The notes: generated by a model from the letters alone, not told the origin. A stretch of 39,279 bases of DNA from Frankiales bacterium (GCA_025965615.1 JAOPWP010000127.1:1-39279); one strand, 5' to 3'. Positions 1-11,311 are shown, counted from the first letter of the stretch. Numbers and translations: made by a program.

Positions 1-113
1 ACGGCAGCCAGTTCTCCATCGAGGACGGCTCGGTCACGAACCCCCCGGCCAGCAAGCCCCTCGCGGAGTCGGCCACCACCGTCGCCGGCCCCAAGGTCTA
101 CGTCACCGGCTGA
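1..113 (+). CDS. Rieske [2Fe-2S] protein, C-terminal fragment
   Basis: This is the last 37 residues of a gene that begins outside the window. The first complete codon is at base 3 and the TGA ends at 113. It is too short for the ORF track. The text '[11 protein letters not shown]' followed by 'PASKPL' matches the end of a Rieske domain, in which the second cluster-binding half (C-x2-H-G-S-x-F) is followed by a DG turn and a P-A-x-x-P-L strand. The two leading bases 'ac' fit the end of the ligand His codon (cac). The protein probably transfers electrons through a [2Fe-2S] cluster, but its partner cannot be known from this piece. Domain identity is fairly sure and specific function is unknown. 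The gene is followed by a strong inverted repeat. Confidence 0.75.
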   Translation, partial: GSQFSIEDGSVTNPPASKPLAESATTVAGPKVYVTG

Positions 114-129
114 CGCCCCCCTCGAACGT

Positions 130-192
130 CGGAAAGTGGTCACTCCGGTGGCCGAAGAGGGCTCCCGAGAGCCCCGGAACGACCACTTTCCG
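130..192. repeat. Perfect 12-bp inverted repeat with inner hairpin (possible terminator or dispersed repeat)
   Basis: CGGAAAGTGGTC at 130-141 is exactly complementary to GACCACTTTCCG at 181-192. Within the 39-base spacer there is a second stem, GGGCTC-CCGA-GAGCCC, flanked by a TCCGG/CCGGA pair, so the whole unit can fold into one long hairpin. It begins 17 bases after the Rieske stop and ends about 55 bases before the likely uvrC promoter. It may terminate the upstream transcript, or it may be one copy of a dispersed palindromic element. No run of T follows it. Confidence 0.6.
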
Positions 193-245
193 GTGAGGGT
201 GCGGGAGGGGGGTGCGCGGAGGCGGGTTCTGTCGGAGGGCCCGCC

Positions 246-251
246 TAACCT
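246..251 (+). promoter_or_regulatory. Candidate -10 element TAACCT for leaderless uvrC
   Basis: TAACCT fits the actinobacterial TANNNT -10 consensus and lies 7 bases before the GTG at 259. That spacing would place transcription initiation at the start codon itself. The same geometry recurs before ctaB and the leader ORF at 39130. No convincing -35 is visible. Confidence 0.45.
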
Positions 252-258
252 GGGGCGC

Positions 259-2352
259 GTGCCACCCTCCCGTACGCGGCGCGCGCCGTTGTCCTACCGC
301 CCGGCACCCGGATCGATCCCCGAGCAGCCCGGTGTCTACCGGTTCTCCGACGAGAACGGCCGGGTCATCTACGTCGGCAAGGCCAAGAGCCTGCGCAGCC
401 GCCTGTCGAGCTACTTCCAGGACGTCGGCGCCCTGCACCCCCGCACCCGGCAGATGGTGACGACCGCGGCGTCGGTCGAGTGGACCGTGGTGTCGACCGA
501 GGTCGAGGCGCTCCAGCTGGAGTACTCCTGGATCAAGGAGTACGACCCGCGCTTCAACGTGAAGTACCGCGACGACAAGAGCTATCCCAGTCTCGCGGTG
601 ACCGTCTCCGAGGACTACCCGCGACTGCAGGTGATGCGGGGGCCCAAGCGCAAGGGCGTGCGCTACTTCGGTCCCTACGCCCATGCCTGGGCGATCCGCG
701 AGACGCTCGACCTGCTCCTGCGCGTCTTTCCGGCCCGCACCTGCTCCAAGGGGGTCTTCGTCAGGGCCGGCCAGGTCGGGCGTCCGTGCCTGCTGGGCTA
801 CATCGACAAGTGCTCGGCGCCGTGCGTCGGACGGGTGGACCAGCAGACCCACCGCGAGATCGTCGACGACTTCTGCGACTTCATGGCCGGACAGTCGGGG
901 CGCTTCGTCAAGCGGCTCGAGCGCGAGATGGCCGAGGCGGCCGACGCGCAGGACTACGAGCGGGCCGCGCGGCTGCGCGACGACATCGGCGCGCTGACCC
1001 GGGCCACCGAGAAACAGGCCGTGGTGCTGGCCGACGGCACCGATGCCGACGTCGTCGGGGTCGCCGAGGACCAGCTCGAGGCGGCCGTGCAGGTGTTCCA
1101 CGTCCGGGGCGGGCGGGTCCGCGGGCAGCGCGGCTACGTCGTGGACAAGGTCGAGGAGCTCTCCACCGGCGAACTGGTCGGGCAGTTCCTGGCCCAGGCC
1201 TACGGCGACGAGCCCGGCGGTGGCTGGGGTGACGAGGAGAGCGACGTCGACCGGCGCATGACACCTGGGGCCGGGGTCACCATGAGGCAGTCCGACGACG
1301 TGCCCCGCGAGGTGCTGGTGCCCTCGATGCCCCCGGACGCCGACGTGCTCCAGGCGTGGCTCTGTGACCTGCGCGGCACCAACGTCACCCTGCGGGTGCC
1401 CCAGCGGGGCGACAAGCGGGCCCTGCTCGAGACGGTCGAGCGCAACGCCAAGCAGGCGTTCGCGCTCCACAAGACCAAGCGGGCCAGCGATCTCACGGCG
1501 CGGTCGCTCGCGCTCGCCGAGCTCCAGGAGGCGTTGGAGCTGCCCGCCGCACCCCTGCGCATCGAGTGCTTCGACGTCTCCCACGTGCAGGGCACCAACG
1601 TCGTCGCGTCCATGGTCGTCTTCGAGGACGGGCTGGCCCGCAAGAGCGAGTACCGCCGGTTCGCCGTACGCGGCGCCGACGGGATCGACGACACCGCGTC
1701 CATGCGCGAGGTCGTACGCCGCCGCTTCGCCCGGCACCTCGACGACAAGCTGAGCAGCGACGACGGGCCCGGACTCGAGGCGGGCACGGCGGCTCCCGAG
1801 GGGGTCCCCGCGCAGCGCCCGGGGATCGACCCCGAGACCGGGCGGCCGCGCCGCTTCGCCTATCCGCCGCAGCTGGTCGTGGTCGACGGTGGTGCCCCTC
1901 AGGTCAACGCCGCGCAGGCCGCCCTCGACGAGCTCGGGATCGACGACGTCGCCCTGGTGGGGCTGGCCAAGCGCCTGGAGGAGGTGTGGCTACCCGGGCA
2001 GGAGGACCCGGTCATCCTGCCGCGCACCAGCGAGGGGCTGTACCTGCTGCAGCGGGTGCGTGACGAGGCCCACCGCTTCGCCATCGCCTACCACCGGCAG
2101 AAGCGGTCCAAGACGATGACGGCGTCAGCCCTCGACGGGATCGCCGGGCTCGGCGACACCCGCCGGAAGGCCTTGCTGCGACACTTCGGCTCCCTGAAGC
2201 GCTTGCGCGCCGCGACGGTCGAGGAGGTGATGGAGGTGCCCGGCATCGGACGTCGTACGGCTGAGGTGGTCCTGGCCGCTCTCACCGCCTCCGGCACCGA
2301 CGCGGCCGAGGCTCCCGCCTTCGACCCGGCCACCGGCGAGGTCGTGGCATGA
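259..2352 (+). CDS. uvrC: Excinuclease ABC subunit C (UvrC)
   Basis: UvrC makes the dual incisions in nucleotide excision repair together with UvrA and UvrB. The 697-residue product has an N-terminal GIY-YIG nuclease (GVY 25-27, YVG 38-40). A UVR coiled segment for UvrB binding follows near 217-245 ([20 protein letters not shown]). The RNase H-like second nuclease begins near 435 with [11 protein letters not shown], and tandem helix-hairpin-helix motifs occupy about 628-680. A low-complexity insert at about 495-534 in the endonuclease half is a variable linker. The track ORF begins at 136, but those extra 41 codons run through the upstream inverted repeat and look non-coding. GTG 259 is preferred because homologous sequence begins just after it and a -10 element stands 7 bases upstream. 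TTG 289 is an alternative. It overlaps rapZ by 4 bases (ATGA). Confidence 0.96.
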   Translation: MPPSRTRRAPLSYRPAPGSIPEQPGVYRFSDENGRVIYVGKAKSLRSRLSSYFQDVGALHPRTRQMVTTAASVEWTVVSTEVEALQLEYSWIKEYDPRFNVKYRDDKSYPSLAVTVSEDYPRLQVMRGPKRKGVRYFGPYAHAWAIRETLDLLLRVFPARTCSKGVFVRAGQVGRPCLLGYIDKCSAPCVGRVDQQTHREIVDDFCDFMAGQSGRFVKRLEREMAEAADAQDYERAARLRDDIGALTRATEKQAVVLADGTDADVVGVAEDQLEAAVQVFHVRGGRVRGQRGYVVDKVEELSTGELVGQFLAQAYGDEPGGGWGDEESDVDRRMTPGAGVTMRQSDDVPREVLVPSMPPDADVLQAWLCDLRGTNVTLRVPQRGDKRALLETVERNAKQAFALHKTKRASDLTARSLALAELQEALELPAAPLRIECFDVSHVQGTNVVASMVVFEDGLARKSEYRRFAVRGADGIDDTASMREVVRRRFARHLDDKLSSDDGPGLEAGTAAPEGVPAQRPGIDPETGRPRRFAYPPQLVVVDGGAPQVNAAQAALDELGIDDVALVGLAKRLEEVWLPGQEDPVILPRTSEGLYLLQRVRDEAHRFAIAYHRQKRSKTMTASALDGIAGLGDTRRKALLRHFGSLKRLRAATVEEVMEVPGIGRRTAEVVLAALTASGTDAAEAPAFDPATGEVVA

Positions 2353-3239
2353 CCCGGCCCGCCTCCAACCTCGAGCTCGTCGTCGTCACCGGGCTGTCCG
2401 GCGCCGGCCGCTCGACCGCGGCCAAGTGCCTCGAGGACCTGGGCTGGTTCGTCGTCGACAACCTGCCTCCGTCGCTGCTCCCTCCGATGGTCGACCTGGG
2501 CTCGCGCTCCCAGGGTGCGGTGAGCAAGATCGCCGTGGTCGTCGACGTGCGTTCCCGCGCCTTCAGCTCGGACCTGCGCACGGGGCTCGAGGAGATCGCG
2601 AGGCAGGGGGTGCACCCGCGGGTGCTGTTCCTGGAGGCGGCCGACGACGTCCTCGTACGCCGTTTCGACAGCGTCCGCCGCCCGCATCCCATGCAGGGCG
2701 ACGACCGGCTCGTGGACGGCATCGCCCGCGAGCGGGCGCTGCTCGGTGACCTGCGGGGGAGCGCCGACCTCGTCCTCGACACCTCGGACCTCAACGTCTA
2801 CGGGCTGCGCAGCAAGGTGGTCTCGGCCTTCGGTGCGCTCAAGCAGTCCGAGGGGCTGCAACTGACGCTGCTGTCCTTCGGCTTCAAGTACGGCCTGCCG
2901 GTCGACGCAGACTCCGTGGCAGACGTGCGCTTCCTGCCCAACCCGCACTGGGTGCCGGAGCTCCGACCGCAGTCCGGCAAGGACCCGATGGTGCGCGACT
3001 ACGTGCTGGGCCAGCCGAGCGCTGCGCCGTTCCTCGACCACTACGAGCAGCTGCTCCACCTGGTCACGGCGGGCTACGTGCGGGAGGGCAAGCACTACGC
3101 GCTGGCCGCCATCGGGTGCACCGGCGGAAAGCACCGGAGCGTGGCCATGGCCGAGGAGCTCGCCTCGCGCCTGGCCGCCCCCACCGTGGGGATCGACCTC
3201 GAGCTGAGGCTCGTCCACCGCGACCTGGGGCGCGAGTGA
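2349..3239 (+). CDS. rapZ: RapZ/YvcJ-family nucleotide-binding protein
   Basis: This is a P-loop protein of the RapZ (YvcJ) family, 296 residues and full length. In E. coli RapZ is an RNA adaptor controlling glmS expression. In Gram-positives the homologue binds and hydrolyses nucleotides, but its target is less clear. The Walker A is GLSGAGRST at residues 15-23, with Arg where many P-loops have Lys, which is usual in actinobacterial members. It is followed by the family signature [13 protein letters not shown]. The C-terminal domain carries the conserved [14 protein letters not shown] 2349 overlaps the uvrC stop, and the rapZ stop overlaps the yvcK start, so translation is coupled. The rapZ-yvcK-whiA trio is conserved across Firmicutes and Actinobacteria. 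Confidence 0.95.
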   Translation: MTRPASNLELVVVTGLSGAGRSTAAKCLEDLGWFVVDNLPPSLLPPMVDLGSRSQGAVSKIAVVVDVRSRAFSSDLRTGLEEIARQGVHPRVLFLEAADDVLVRRFDSVRRPHPMQGDDRLVDGIARERALLGDLRGSADLVLDTSDLNVYGLRSKVVSAFGALKQSEGLQLTLLSFGFKYGLPVDADSVADVRFLPNPHWVPELRPQSGKDPMVRDYVLGQPSAAPFLDHYEQLLHLVTAGYVREGKHYALAAIGCTGGKHRSVAMAEELASRLAAPTVGIDLELRLVHRDLGRE

Positions 3240-4333
3240 TCGGCCGTCGCACGGCGGCCGGGCCCTCGCGGGGGGCTGAGCGGGCGGCGCCCGCGGCCCT
3301 GAGCTCTGCACCGACGGACGGCCCGCGGGTCGTCGCGCTCGGAGGAGGCCACGGCCTGTCGTCGTCGCTCCAGGCGCTGCGCCAGATCACGCCGCACCTC
3401 ACGGCGGTCGTGACCGTGGCGGACGACGGCGGGTCGAGCGGCCGGCTGCGTGACGAGCTCGGCATCCTGCCCCCGGGTGACCTGCGCATGGCGCTCGCCG
3501 CACTGGCAGGGCAGGACGAGTGGGGTCAGACGTGGGAGCGGGCGCTGCAGCACCGGTTCTCCGGAGACGGTCCGCTCGCGGGGCACGCCGTGGGCAACCT
3601 GGTCCTGGCCGGCCTCACCGAGAGCACGGACGACCCGGTGCTCGCCCTCGACCTGACAGCACGGCTCGTGGGTGCGGTCGGACGGGTCCTGCCGATGAGC
3701 TGCGCGAAGCTCGAGATCGTGGCCGACGTCGTCGGCGCCGACGCGGGCAGCCCGACGGCCGTCACGAAGGTGGTCGGACAGGTGGCGGTGGCGACGACGA
3801 CCGGCCGCGTCGTCGAGGTCTACCTCGAGCCCGTCGCCCCGGCGGCCTGCTCGGAGGCGATCGAGGCCGTACGAGCGGCGGACTGGGTGGTCCTCGGCCC
3901 GGGCTCGTGGTTCACCAGCGTGCTGCCGCACCTGCTGGTGCCCGACCTGCGAGCCGCCCTCGTCGAGACGTCCGCACGTACCCTGGTCTGCCTGAACCTC
4001 GCGGCGCAGCCGGGGGAGACGGCGGGCTTCTCCCCCGAGGAGCACCTGAAGGTCCTCGCGGACCACGCCCCCGACCTCCACGTCGACGTCGTCCTCGCCG
4101 ACGAGCTGGCGGCCGGGGACGCCCGTGGTCTGATGGCCGCTGTCGGGGCCACCGGCACCCGGCTGGTCCTGGCGCCGGTCGCCCGGGGCGACGGGACGCC
4201 GAGGCACGACCCCGACCGCCTGGCGGCGGCACTGGCCGGGGTGCTCGAAGGACCGCACGCACCCAGCTCGGTCCCTGCAGCGCCCACAGGAGCTGCAGGG
4301 CCCGCACAACCGGAGGAACGCGCATGGCGATGA
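3236..4333 (+). CDS. yvcK: Gluconeogenesis factor YvcK/CuvA family protein
   Basis: This belongs to the YvcK family, which has a fold related to 2-phospho-L-lactate transferase (CofD). In B. subtilis it is needed for growth on gluconeogenic carbon sources and binds UDP-sugars, and the mycobacterial member (CuvA) affects cell-wall growth. The glycine-rich N-terminal motif [15 protein letters not shown] appears near residue 36, followed by [14 protein letters not shown] and later [14 protein letters not shown], all family signatures. I place the start at GTG 3236, which overlaps the rapZ stop (GTGA) and gives 365 residues. The track start at 3116 lies inside rapZ. The end overlaps whiA by 10 bases. 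The first 30 residues are Ala/Arg/Gly-rich and poorly conserved in appearance. Confidence 0.92.
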   Translation: MIGRRTAAGPSRGAERAAPAALSSAPTDGPRVVALGGGHGLSSSLQALRQITPHLTAVVTVADDGGSSGRLRDELGILPPGDLRMALAALAGQDEWGQTWERALQHRFSGDGPLAGHAVGNLVLAGLTESTDDPVLALDLTARLVGAVGRVLPMSCAKLEIVADVVGADAGSPTAVTKVVGQVAVATTTGRVVEVYLEPVAPAACSEAIEAVRAADWVVLGPGSWFTSVLPHLLVPDLRAALVETSARTLVCLNLAAQPGETAGFSPEEHLKVLADHAPDLHVDVVLADELAAGDARGLMAAVGATGTRLVLAPVARGDGTPRHDPDRLAAALAGVLEGPHAPSSVPAAPTGAAGPAQPEERAWR

Positions 4334-5307
4334 CGGCAGCGGTCAAGGACGAGCTCTCCCGGCTCACCGTGACCCGACCGTGCTGCCGCAAGGCGGAGAT
4401 CTCAGCGCTCCTGCGCTTCGCCGGCGGGCTCCACCTGGTCACCGGGCGCATCGTGGTCGAGGCCGAGCTGGACACGGGCTCGACGGCCCGGCGGCTGCGC
4501 AAGGAGCTCGCCGAGGTCTACGGGCACGCCAGCGACGTCCACGTCGTCGCGGCCGGCGGGCTCCGCAAGGGCAACCGCTACGTCGTACGCGTGTCCAAGG
4601 ACGGTGACGGGCTCGCCCGCCAGACGGGCCTGGTCGACGGCAACGGCCGCCCCGTACGCGGCCTCCCGCCGCAGGTGGTCAGCGGTGGCACGTGCGACGC
4701 GGCTGCTGCCTGGCGCGGTGCGTTCCTGGCCCACGGCTCGCTCACCGAGCCCGGCCGCTCCTGCTCGCTCGAGATCACCTGCCCAGGACCCGAAGCCGCG
4801 CTGGCCCTCGTCGGCTCGGCGCGACGGCTCGGCGTGGCGGCCAAGGCCCGTGAGGTGCGCGGAGTCGACCGCGTCGTCGTCCGCGACGGCGACGCCATCG
4901 GCGTCCTGCTGACCCGGCTCGGAGCGCACGAGGCGGTGCTCGCCTGGGAGGACCGGCGCATGCGCCGCGAGGTGCGGGCGACGGCGAACCGCCTGGCCAA
5001 CTTCGACGACGCCAACCTGCGGCGCTCGGCCCGGGCCGCGGTCGCCGCGGGGGCTCGCGTGGAGCGCGCCCTGGTGATCCTGGGCGACGACGCCCCCGAG
5101 CACCTGCTCGTGGCAGGGCGGCTGCGCCGGGAGCACGCCAACGCCTCGCTCGAGGAGCTCGGAGCGCTGGCCGATCCGCCGATGACCAAGGACGCTGTGG
5201 CGGGACGCATCCGGCGCCTTCTCGCGATGGCCGACAAGCGGGCCGCCGACCTGGGTGTGCCCGACACGGAGGCCAACGTGACGCCGGAGATGCTCGCCGA
5301 GTCGTGA
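4324..5307 (+). CDS. whiA: Sporulation/cell-division regulator WhiA
   Basis: WhiA is a DNA-binding protein needed for sporulation septation in Streptomyces, where it acts with WhiB. It is also present in non-sporulating Gram-positives, where it influences division. The 327-residue product has the LAGLIDADG-like N-terminal domain ([18 protein letters not shown] near residues 20-37) and a C-terminal helix-turn-helix region including the strongly conserved [15 protein letters not shown]. The start ATG 4324 is preceded by GGAGG at 4312-4316, an ideal 7-base spacing. ATG 4330 is a weaker alternative. The track ORF from 3520 runs back through yvcK and is not real there. It shares a GTGA overlap with the next gene. 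Confidence 0.95.
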   Translation: MAMTAAVKDELSRLTVTRPCCRKAEISALLRFAGGLHLVTGRIVVEAELDTGSTARRLRKELAEVYGHASDVHVVAAGGLRKGNRYVVRVSKDGDGLARQTGLVDGNGRPVRGLPPQVVSGGTCDAAAAWRGAFLAHGSLTEPGRSCSLEITCPGPEAALALVGSARRLGVAAKAREVRGVDRVVVRDGDAIGVLLTRLGAHEAVLAWEDRRMRREVRATANRLANFDDANLRRSARAAVAAGARVERALVILGDDAPEHLLVAGRLRREHANASLEELGALADPPMTKDAVAGRIRRLLAMADKRAADLGVPDTEANVTPEMLAES

Positions 5308-6275
5308 GCACCCCGAGAGGCCCGGGCGTCGAGGCCGCCCGGGCGGCGCGCCTCTCGCGACCGGCCGGCAGCCCGCCCACCATGGCGGTCGCCGGGGGGA
5401 TCGACCCGGCGGTCCTTCGCGCTGCCGGGTGGTCCTTGCGCGGCGTGCTGTCCGAGGACCCCTACGTCGACCGGCTCGACGCGGCCACCTACGTCCACCC
5501 CGCCGAGCTCTGCGCCGATCCGCGGATCGACGCCGTCGCGCTCGACGGGTCGGACCGGGAGCTGGCAGCGCTCCTGCCCGAACTCCGCGAGAGCGGGCTG
5601 CTCCTGTTGCTCCCGACGGCCGACCCCCAGGACGTCGACCTGGTGCGCGCGGCCGTCCAGGTGCCCGACGCCGCGGACGCCTGCGTAGGCCTGCTGCGGC
5701 GCTGGGAGCCCTGGGCCGTGACCGTCGCTGCGGCGCTCCCGCTGGCGGGGGGCCCGCCGGTGCAGGTGACGGTCCGGGGCTGGCCGCGGGGGCGGCAAGC
5801 CGCCGCGGAGCTGGTCGACCTGGTGTCCGCGTGGTGCGGGGACGTCGTCGCGGCACTGGCGGCGCCGGCGGTCCTGCCCGCGGCCGAGCTCCCGGGCGGC
5901 GCAGCCGTCTCGTGGGCCCTGCTCACCGCATCCGGCGCCACGGTCCTCGTGTCCCACGAGGGGGAGCAGGAGTCGGTCCGGCTCTCCTTCGCCACGGCTC
6001 GCCTGCTGGCCGGACCGGGCGGGGCCAGCTGGGAGGGCGGCGCCGAACTCCCCCTCGGAGCAGGCCTTCCCGCACCCGCCCGGGCGCTGCCGCCCGGCCT
6101 GGACCCGGCACTCGTGGCGGTCGCCGCAGCTCTCGCCGGTGCGGTCGGGGGCGGCGACGTCGCTGCCGAGTCCTGGCCCTGGCCCGCCGACCTGGCGGAC
6201 CTCCTGGCGGTGACGCGGGTCCTGGAGGCGCTGCGCAGCTCGGCGCGGACCGAGCTCCTGGTGCCGATCGCCTGA
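5304..6275 (+). CDS. Unrecognised protein with degenerate Rossmann/Gfo-Idh-MocA-like N-terminus
   Basis: This is a 323-residue protein that I do not firmly recognise. Residues 25-110 alternate strands and helices as in a dinucleotide-binding domain. The run [19 protein letters not shown] followed by [13 protein letters not shown] resembles the stretch of Gfo/Idh/MocA oxidoreductases that reads D-A-V-x-I-A-T-P ... G-K-H-V-L-x-E-K-P. The glycine-rich GxGxxG is missing and the usual catalytic EKP is absent, so NAD(P)-dependent catalysis is doubtful. The second half has no motif that I know and is rich in Ala, Leu and Pro. GTG 5304 overlaps the whiA stop (GTGA), so it is co-translated with the rapZ-yvcK-whiA set, which suggests a regulatory or carbon-metabolic role. 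Fold assignment is an inference. Confidence 0.75.
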   Translation: MSTPRGPGVEAARAARLSRPAGSPPTMAVAGGIDPAVLRAAGWSLRGVLSEDPYVDRLDAATYVHPAELCADPRIDAVALDGSDRELAALLPELRESGLLLLLPTADPQDVDLVRAAVQVPDAADACVGLLRRWEPWAVTVAAALPLAGGPPVQVTVRGWPRGRQAAAELVDLVSAWCGDVVAALAAPAVLPAAELPGGAAVSWALLTASGATVLVSHEGEQESVRLSFATARLLAGPGGASWEGGAELPLGAGLPAPARALPPGLDPALVAVAAALAGAVGGGDVAAESWPWPADLADLLAVTRVLEALRSSARTELLVPIA

Positions 6276-6325
6276 CCCGGAACCGTCGCGGGAGCCGCTG
6301 TCCGCTACGTTCTCGAACGACCTGA

Positions 6326-7357
<1,032 letters not shown>

Positions 7358-7361
7358 GCGC

Positions 7362-8582
7362 ATGTCACTGCCGCAGGCGAGCGACCTCGACGTCGCGGGA
7401 AAGCGGGTCCTCGTCCGCTGCGACCTCAACGTCCCCATGGAGGACGGACCGGGCGGGTCGAAGACGGTCACGGACGACGGCCGGATCCGCGCCAGTGTCC
7501 CGCTGCTGAGGGACCTGGCGGACCGAGGTGCTCGGGTCATCGTCATGGCTCACCTCGGACGGCCGAAGGGGGCCCCCGACCCGGCGCTGTCCCTGCGTCC
7601 CGTGGTCCACCGCCTGCACGAACTCATCGGCCTGGAGCGCTACTCCGTACACGGCGCGGAAGACGTCACCGGCCCTGACGCGAAGGAGCTGGTCGAGCGG
7701 ACCGGCCCGGGTGACATCGGTGTCCTCGAGAACATCCGCTTCGACCCGCGAGAGACCAGCAAGGACGACGCCGAGCGGGGCGCCTTCGCCGACGAGCTGG
7801 CAGCGCTCGCCGACCTCTACGTCGACGACGCCTTCGGCGCCGTGCACCGCAAGCACGCCAGTGTCTACGACGTGGCGCAGCGCCTGCCGCACGCCGCCGG
7901 ACCGCTCGTCGCCTCCGAGGTCGCCGTGCTGGAGCGGCTCACCGAGTCGCCGGCGCGGCCGTACGCCGTGGTGCTGGGTGGCAGCAAGGTCAGCGACAAG
8001 CTGAAGGTCATCGAGGCGCTGCTGCCCAAGGTCGACACCCTGCTCGTGGGCGGGGGCATGTGCTTCACCTTCCTGGCCGCGCAGGGGTACGACGTGGGCT
8101 CCAGCCTGCTCGAGGCCGACCAGCTCGACACCTGCCGGGCCTTCCTCGAGACCGGGAAGGTCGTCCTGCCGGTCGACGTCGTCGCGGCCGACCGCTTCGC
8201 CGCTGACGCCGCGCACGACGTCGTCGACGCGACCGCCATCCCGAGCGACCGCATGGGCCTCGACATCGGCCCGCGCAGCGTCGAGCTGTTCGCGCGGGCC
8301 CTCGAGGGAGCGCAGACGGTGTTCTGGAACGGGCCGATGGGCGTGTTCGAGATGGAGCCCTACGCCGCAGGCACCCGCGGGGTCGCCGAGGCCGTCGCGG
8401 CCCTGTCGAGTGGTGGCGGCGGCGCGCTGACCGTCGTGGGCGGTGGCGACAGCGCTGCGGCCGTACGCGCGCTCGGCATCGACGAGGAGCGCTTCACCCA
8501 CATCAGCACCGGGGGCGGGGCGAGCCTGGAGTACCTCGAGGGCAAGGTCCTCCCCGGCCTGGCCGTCCTCGAAGCGGGCTGA
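7362..8582 (+). CDS. pgk: Phosphoglycerate kinase
   Basis: The enzyme transfers phosphate from 1,3-bisphosphoglycerate to ADP in glycolysis, or the reverse in gluconeogenesis. The 406-residue length is normal. The N-terminal signature [15 protein letters not shown], the [11 protein letters not shown] loop, the [10 protein letters not shown] hinge motif and the nucleotide site [11 protein letters not shown] (near residue 324) with [13 protein letters not shown] are all visible. ATG 7362 lies 4 bases after the gap stop, and the tpiA GTG comes 2 bases after this stop, so the three enzymes are co-expressed. No abnormal feature is seen. Confidence 0.98.
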   Translation: MSLPQASDLDVAGKRVLVRCDLNVPMEDGPGGSKTVTDDGRIRASVPLLRDLADRGARVIVMAHLGRPKGAPDPALSLRPVVHRLHELIGLERYSVHGAEDVTGPDAKELVERTGPGDIGVLENIRFDPRETSKDDAERGAFADELAALADLYVDDAFGAVHRKHASVYDVAQRLPHAAGPLVASEVAVLERLTESPARPYAVVLGGSKVSDKLKVIEALLPKVDTLLVGGGMCFTFLAAQGYDVGSSLLEADQLDTCRAFLETGKVVLPVDVVAADRFAADAAHDVVDATAIPSDRMGLDIGPRSVELFARALEGAQTVFWNGPMGVFEMEPYAAGTRGVAEAVAALSSGGGGALTVVGGGDSAAAVRALGIDEERFTHISTGGGASLEYLEGKVLPGLAVLEAG

Positions 8583-8584
8583 CC

Positions 8585-9376
8585 GTGGCCGCTGCAGCCG
8601 TCTCAGCCCGGCGCAAGCCGCTCATGGCGGGCAACTGGAAGATGAACCTGCACCACCTCGAGGCGATCTCGCTGGTGCAGAAGCTCGCCTTCACCCTGAC
8701 TGCTGCTGATTACGAGGCCGTGGAGGCCGTCGTGCTTCCACCGTTCGTCGACCTCCGCAGCGTGCAGACGCTGGTCGACGGCGACAAGCTGCGCCTGCGT
8801 TACGGAGCCCAGGACCTCTCGCCGCACGAGAACGGCGCGCACACCGGGGACATCAGCGGGTCGATGCTCGCCAAGCTGGGCTGCTCCTACGTCCTGGTCG
8901 GCCACAGCGAGCGCCGCGAGCACCACTCCGAGACCGACGAGGTGGTGGCGGCCAAGCTGCGAGCCGCCCTGAGGCACGGCCTCGTGCCCGTCCTGTGCGT
9001 CGGCGAGGGACTCGAGGTCCGGAAGTCCGGTGACCACGTGGCCCACGTCGAGGCCCAGCTGTCCGCCGCTCTCGAGGGGCTGCCGGCCGACGACCTGGCT
9101 TCGCTGGTCGTCGCCTACGAGCCCGTCTGGGCGATCGGGACCGGTCAGGTCGCGACCCCCGACGACGCGCAGGAGGTCTGCCTGGCCCTGCGCAAGCGGC
9201 TGGGGGTGCTGTATCCTGGCCCGCTCGCCGACACGGTCCGGGTCCTCTACGGCGGCTCGGTGAAGGCCGACAACGTCGCGGCCCTGATGGAGCAGCCGGA
9301 CGTCGACGGGGCCCTCGTCGGTGGTGCGAGCCTCGACGCGGTGCAGTTCGCCTCCCTGGTGCGCCTCGGCCGGTAG
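8585..9376 (+). CDS. tpiA: Triosephosphate isomerase
   Basis: The enzyme interconverts dihydroxyacetone phosphate and glyceraldehyde 3-phosphate. The 263-residue TIM barrel has the N-terminal AGNWKMN with the substrate-binding Asn and Lys. The catalytic His is near residue 107 (VGHSERR) and the catalytic Glu near 179 ([10 protein letters not shown]). The phosphate loop is GGSVKADN. Start GTG 8585 is 2 bases after pgk. In mycobacteria and Streptomyces secG usually follows tpiA closely. Here an entire opp operon separates them. A gap of 231 bases follows without a recognisable gene. It has no clear terminator and presumably holds the oppA promoter. Confidence 0.98.
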   Translation: MAAAAVSARRKPLMAGNWKMNLHHLEAISLVQKLAFTLTAADYEAVEAVVLPPFVDLRSVQTLVDGDKLRLRYGAQDLSPHENGAHTGDISGSMLAKLGCSYVLVGHSERREHHSETDEVVAAKLRAALRHGLVPVLCVGEGLEVRKSGDHVAHVEAQLSAALEGLPADDLASLVVAYEPVWAIGTGQVATPDDAQEVCLALRKRLGVLYPGPLADTVRVLYGGSVKADNVAALMEQPDVDGALVGGASLDAVQFASLVRLGR

Positions 9377-9607
9377 CACGCCAGCGCGTCCGAGGGCGTC
9401 ATCGCACGCTCGTGTCGCGCGCAGTTCGTCCCGGGTCATCCCCGTTCGGCGGCTGACCGTCACAGCCCGGTCACGATTCAGCACATCAGCCAACGGTGTG
9501 AGCGGTCGAGCACGTGCGAGTGGTTCTATCGGATCATTCCGCCGGGCGCGACGAGCGTCGGCCCGGCCCATTCCGTCCTCCCTGATCGGGAGAAGGAGGA
9601 ACAGCCG

Positions 9608-11269
9608 GTGCAGGTCCACAAGAAGAAGATGCGCCTCAGCGCGGTGCTGCTCACGCTGGCGCTCGGCGCCACAGCATGTGGTGGGAACAGCGACAGCGAA
9701 GGCGGGGGCAGCGGCGGGAGCGGCGAGGGTGCCAGCGGCGGCACCTTCTCCTACACCCTGACCAACCCCGAGAACCCGCTCATCCCCGGCAACACCACGG
9801 AGAGCGAGGGCTCGCAGATCATCAGCGCCCTGTTCACCGGGCTGATCACCTACAACGTCGACACCTCCAAGGCGGAGTTCGACGGGGTCGCCGAGTCGAT
9901 CGAGTCCGACGACAGCACGCTCTGGACCATCAAGCTCAAGGACGGCTGGAAGTTCCACGACGGCACCCCGGTCGACGCGCAGTCGTTCGTGGACGCGTGG
10001 AACTACACGGCCCTGTCGACCAACGCCCAGGGCGGGTCCTACTTCTTCGAGAACGTCGAGGGCTACAAGGACCTCCAGGCCGAGACCGACGACAACGACG
10101 TCGTGACCAAGCAGCCGACCTCGAAGGCCATGAGCGGGCTCAAGGTCGTCGACCCGAAGACCTTCACCGTCAAGCTCAACGCGCCCTTCGCGCAGTACCC
10201 GATCACCGTCGGCTACAACGCGTTCGCCCCGCTGCCCAAGGCGTTCTTCGCCGACCCCGAGGCCTTCGGCACCAAGCCGATCGGCAACGGCCCGTTCAAG
10301 GCCAACGAGGCCTTCCGCCAGGACGTCGGCTTCAAGCTGACCCGCTTCGACGACTACGCCGGCCAGAAGGCCAAGGCGGACGCCGTCGACATCAAGATCA
10401 TCTCTGACGTCACGACCGCGTACACCGAGGTGCAGGCCGGTGGCCTGGACATCCTCGACACGATCCCGGCCGAGAACATCACGACCGCGCCGCAGGAGTT
10501 CGGGGACCGCTTCATCGAGCGGGAGAGCTCGTCGTTCACCTACATGGGCTTCCCGACCTACGACCCGCGCTACAGCGACAAGAAGGTGCGCCAGGCCTTC
10601 TCCATGGCCATCGACCGCCAGGCCATCACCAAGGCGATCTTCAACGGCACCCGTGAGCCGGCCATGTCGGTCGTCTCGCCCGTCGTCGACGGTTCGCGCA
10701 AGGACGCCTGCAAGTACTGCAAGTTCGACCCGGCCGCGGCCAAGAAGCTGCTCGCCGAGACGAACTTCAACACCTCGCAGCCGATCGACCTGTGGTTCAA
10801 CGCCGGCGCCAACCACGACGCCTGGGTGACCGCGGTCGGCAACCAGCTGCGCGAGAACCTCGGGATCACCTACACGCTCAAGGGCGACCTGCAGTTCGGC
10901 GAGTACCTGCCGGTCGGCCGCGGCAAGAAGTTCACCGGGCCGTTCCGCCTCGGATGGTCCATGGACTACCCGAGCCCGCAGAACTACCTCGAGCCGCTCT
11001 ACACCGAGGCCGCCCTGCCGCCGGGCTCCAACACCGCGTTCTACGTGAACCCGGCGTTCGACGCCAAGGTCAAGGAGGGCAACGCGTCCAAGACCAACGA
11101 GGCCGCGATCAAGAAGTACCAGGAGGCCGAGGACATCCTGCTGGAGGACATGCCGATCATGCCGATGTTCTACGGCAAGCTGCAGAGCGTCCACAGCCCG
11201 AAGGTCTCGAACGTCAAGTTCGACGCGTTCGGACAGTGCGACCTGGCCAGCGTCACGGTCAAGCAGTAG
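9608..11269 (+). CDS. oppA: Peptide ABC transporter substrate-binding lipoprotein (OppA/DppA type)
   Basis: This is the extracytoplasmic binding protein of a family-5 (peptide/nickel) importer, 553 residues. A positively charged start (KKK at 5-7) and a hydrophobic core lead to a lipobox ending LGATAC, with Cys24 as the probable lipidation site. A Gly/Ser-rich linker follows. The mature part shows typical SBP family-5 text, such as FHDGTPVDAQSFVDAWNY and KVRQAFSMAIDRQAI. GTG 9608 has a strong GGAGAAGGAGGAAC ribosome site. The ligand is probably oligopeptides, but the sequence does not settle this. Three strong stem-loops follow the stop codon before oppB, consistent with the binding protein being made in excess of the membrane parts. 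Confidence 0.93.
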   Translation: MQVHKKKMRLSAVLLTLALGATACGGNSDSEGGGSGGSGEGASGGTFSYTLTNPENPLIPGNTTESEGSQIISALFTGLITYNVDTSKAEFDGVAESIESDDSTLWTIKLKDGWKFHDGTPVDAQSFVDAWNYTALSTNAQGGSYFFENVEGYKDLQAETDDNDVVTKQPTSKAMSGLKVVDPKTFTVKLNAPFAQYPITVGYNAFAPLPKAFFADPEAFGTKPIGNGPFKANEAFRQDVGFKLTRFDDYAGQKAKADAVDIKIISDVTTAYTEVQAGGLDILDTIPAENITTAPQEFGDRFIERESSSFTYMGFPTYDPRYSDKKVRQAFSMAIDRQAITKAIFNGTREPAMSVVSPVVDGSRKDACKYCKFDPAAAKKLLAETNFNTSQPIDLWFNAGANHDAWVTAVGNQLRENLGITYTLKGDLQFGEYLPVGRGKKFTGPFRLGWSMDYPSPQNYLEPLYTEAALPPGSNTAFYVNPAFDAKVKEGNASKTNEAAIKKYQEAEDILLEDMPIMPMFYGKLQSVHSPKVSNVKFDAFGQCDLASVTVKQ

Positions 11270-11281
11270 GACAGTGCCGGT

Positions 11282-11301
11282 CGGTGCCCCGCGGGGCACC
11301 G
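11282..11301. repeat. 20-bp perfect palindrome, first of three stem-loops between oppA and oppB
   Basis: CGGTGCCCCGCGGGGCACCG is a perfect palindrome beginning 13 bases after the oppA stop. As RNA it folds into a GC-rich hairpin. It could act as a partial terminator or protect the oppA message from 3' decay. No T-tract follows. Confidence 0.6.
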
Positions 11302-11311
11302 GCCGGCCGCT

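Noticed and set aside
136-258. N-terminal extension of uvrC in the ORF track
   Set aside because: The 41 extra codons run through the inverted repeat and show no UvrC similarity. GTG 259 fits the family start and the -10 element.
103-1737. 544-codon minus-strand ORF over the start of uvrC
   Set aside because: It is antisense to uvrC, has repetitive H/D/G/V-rich composition and no recognisable motif.
9377-9607. Possible small gene or riboswitch upstream of oppA
   Set aside because: There is no ORF with coding character and no conserved riboswitch core that I can identify. It is treated as a promoter region.
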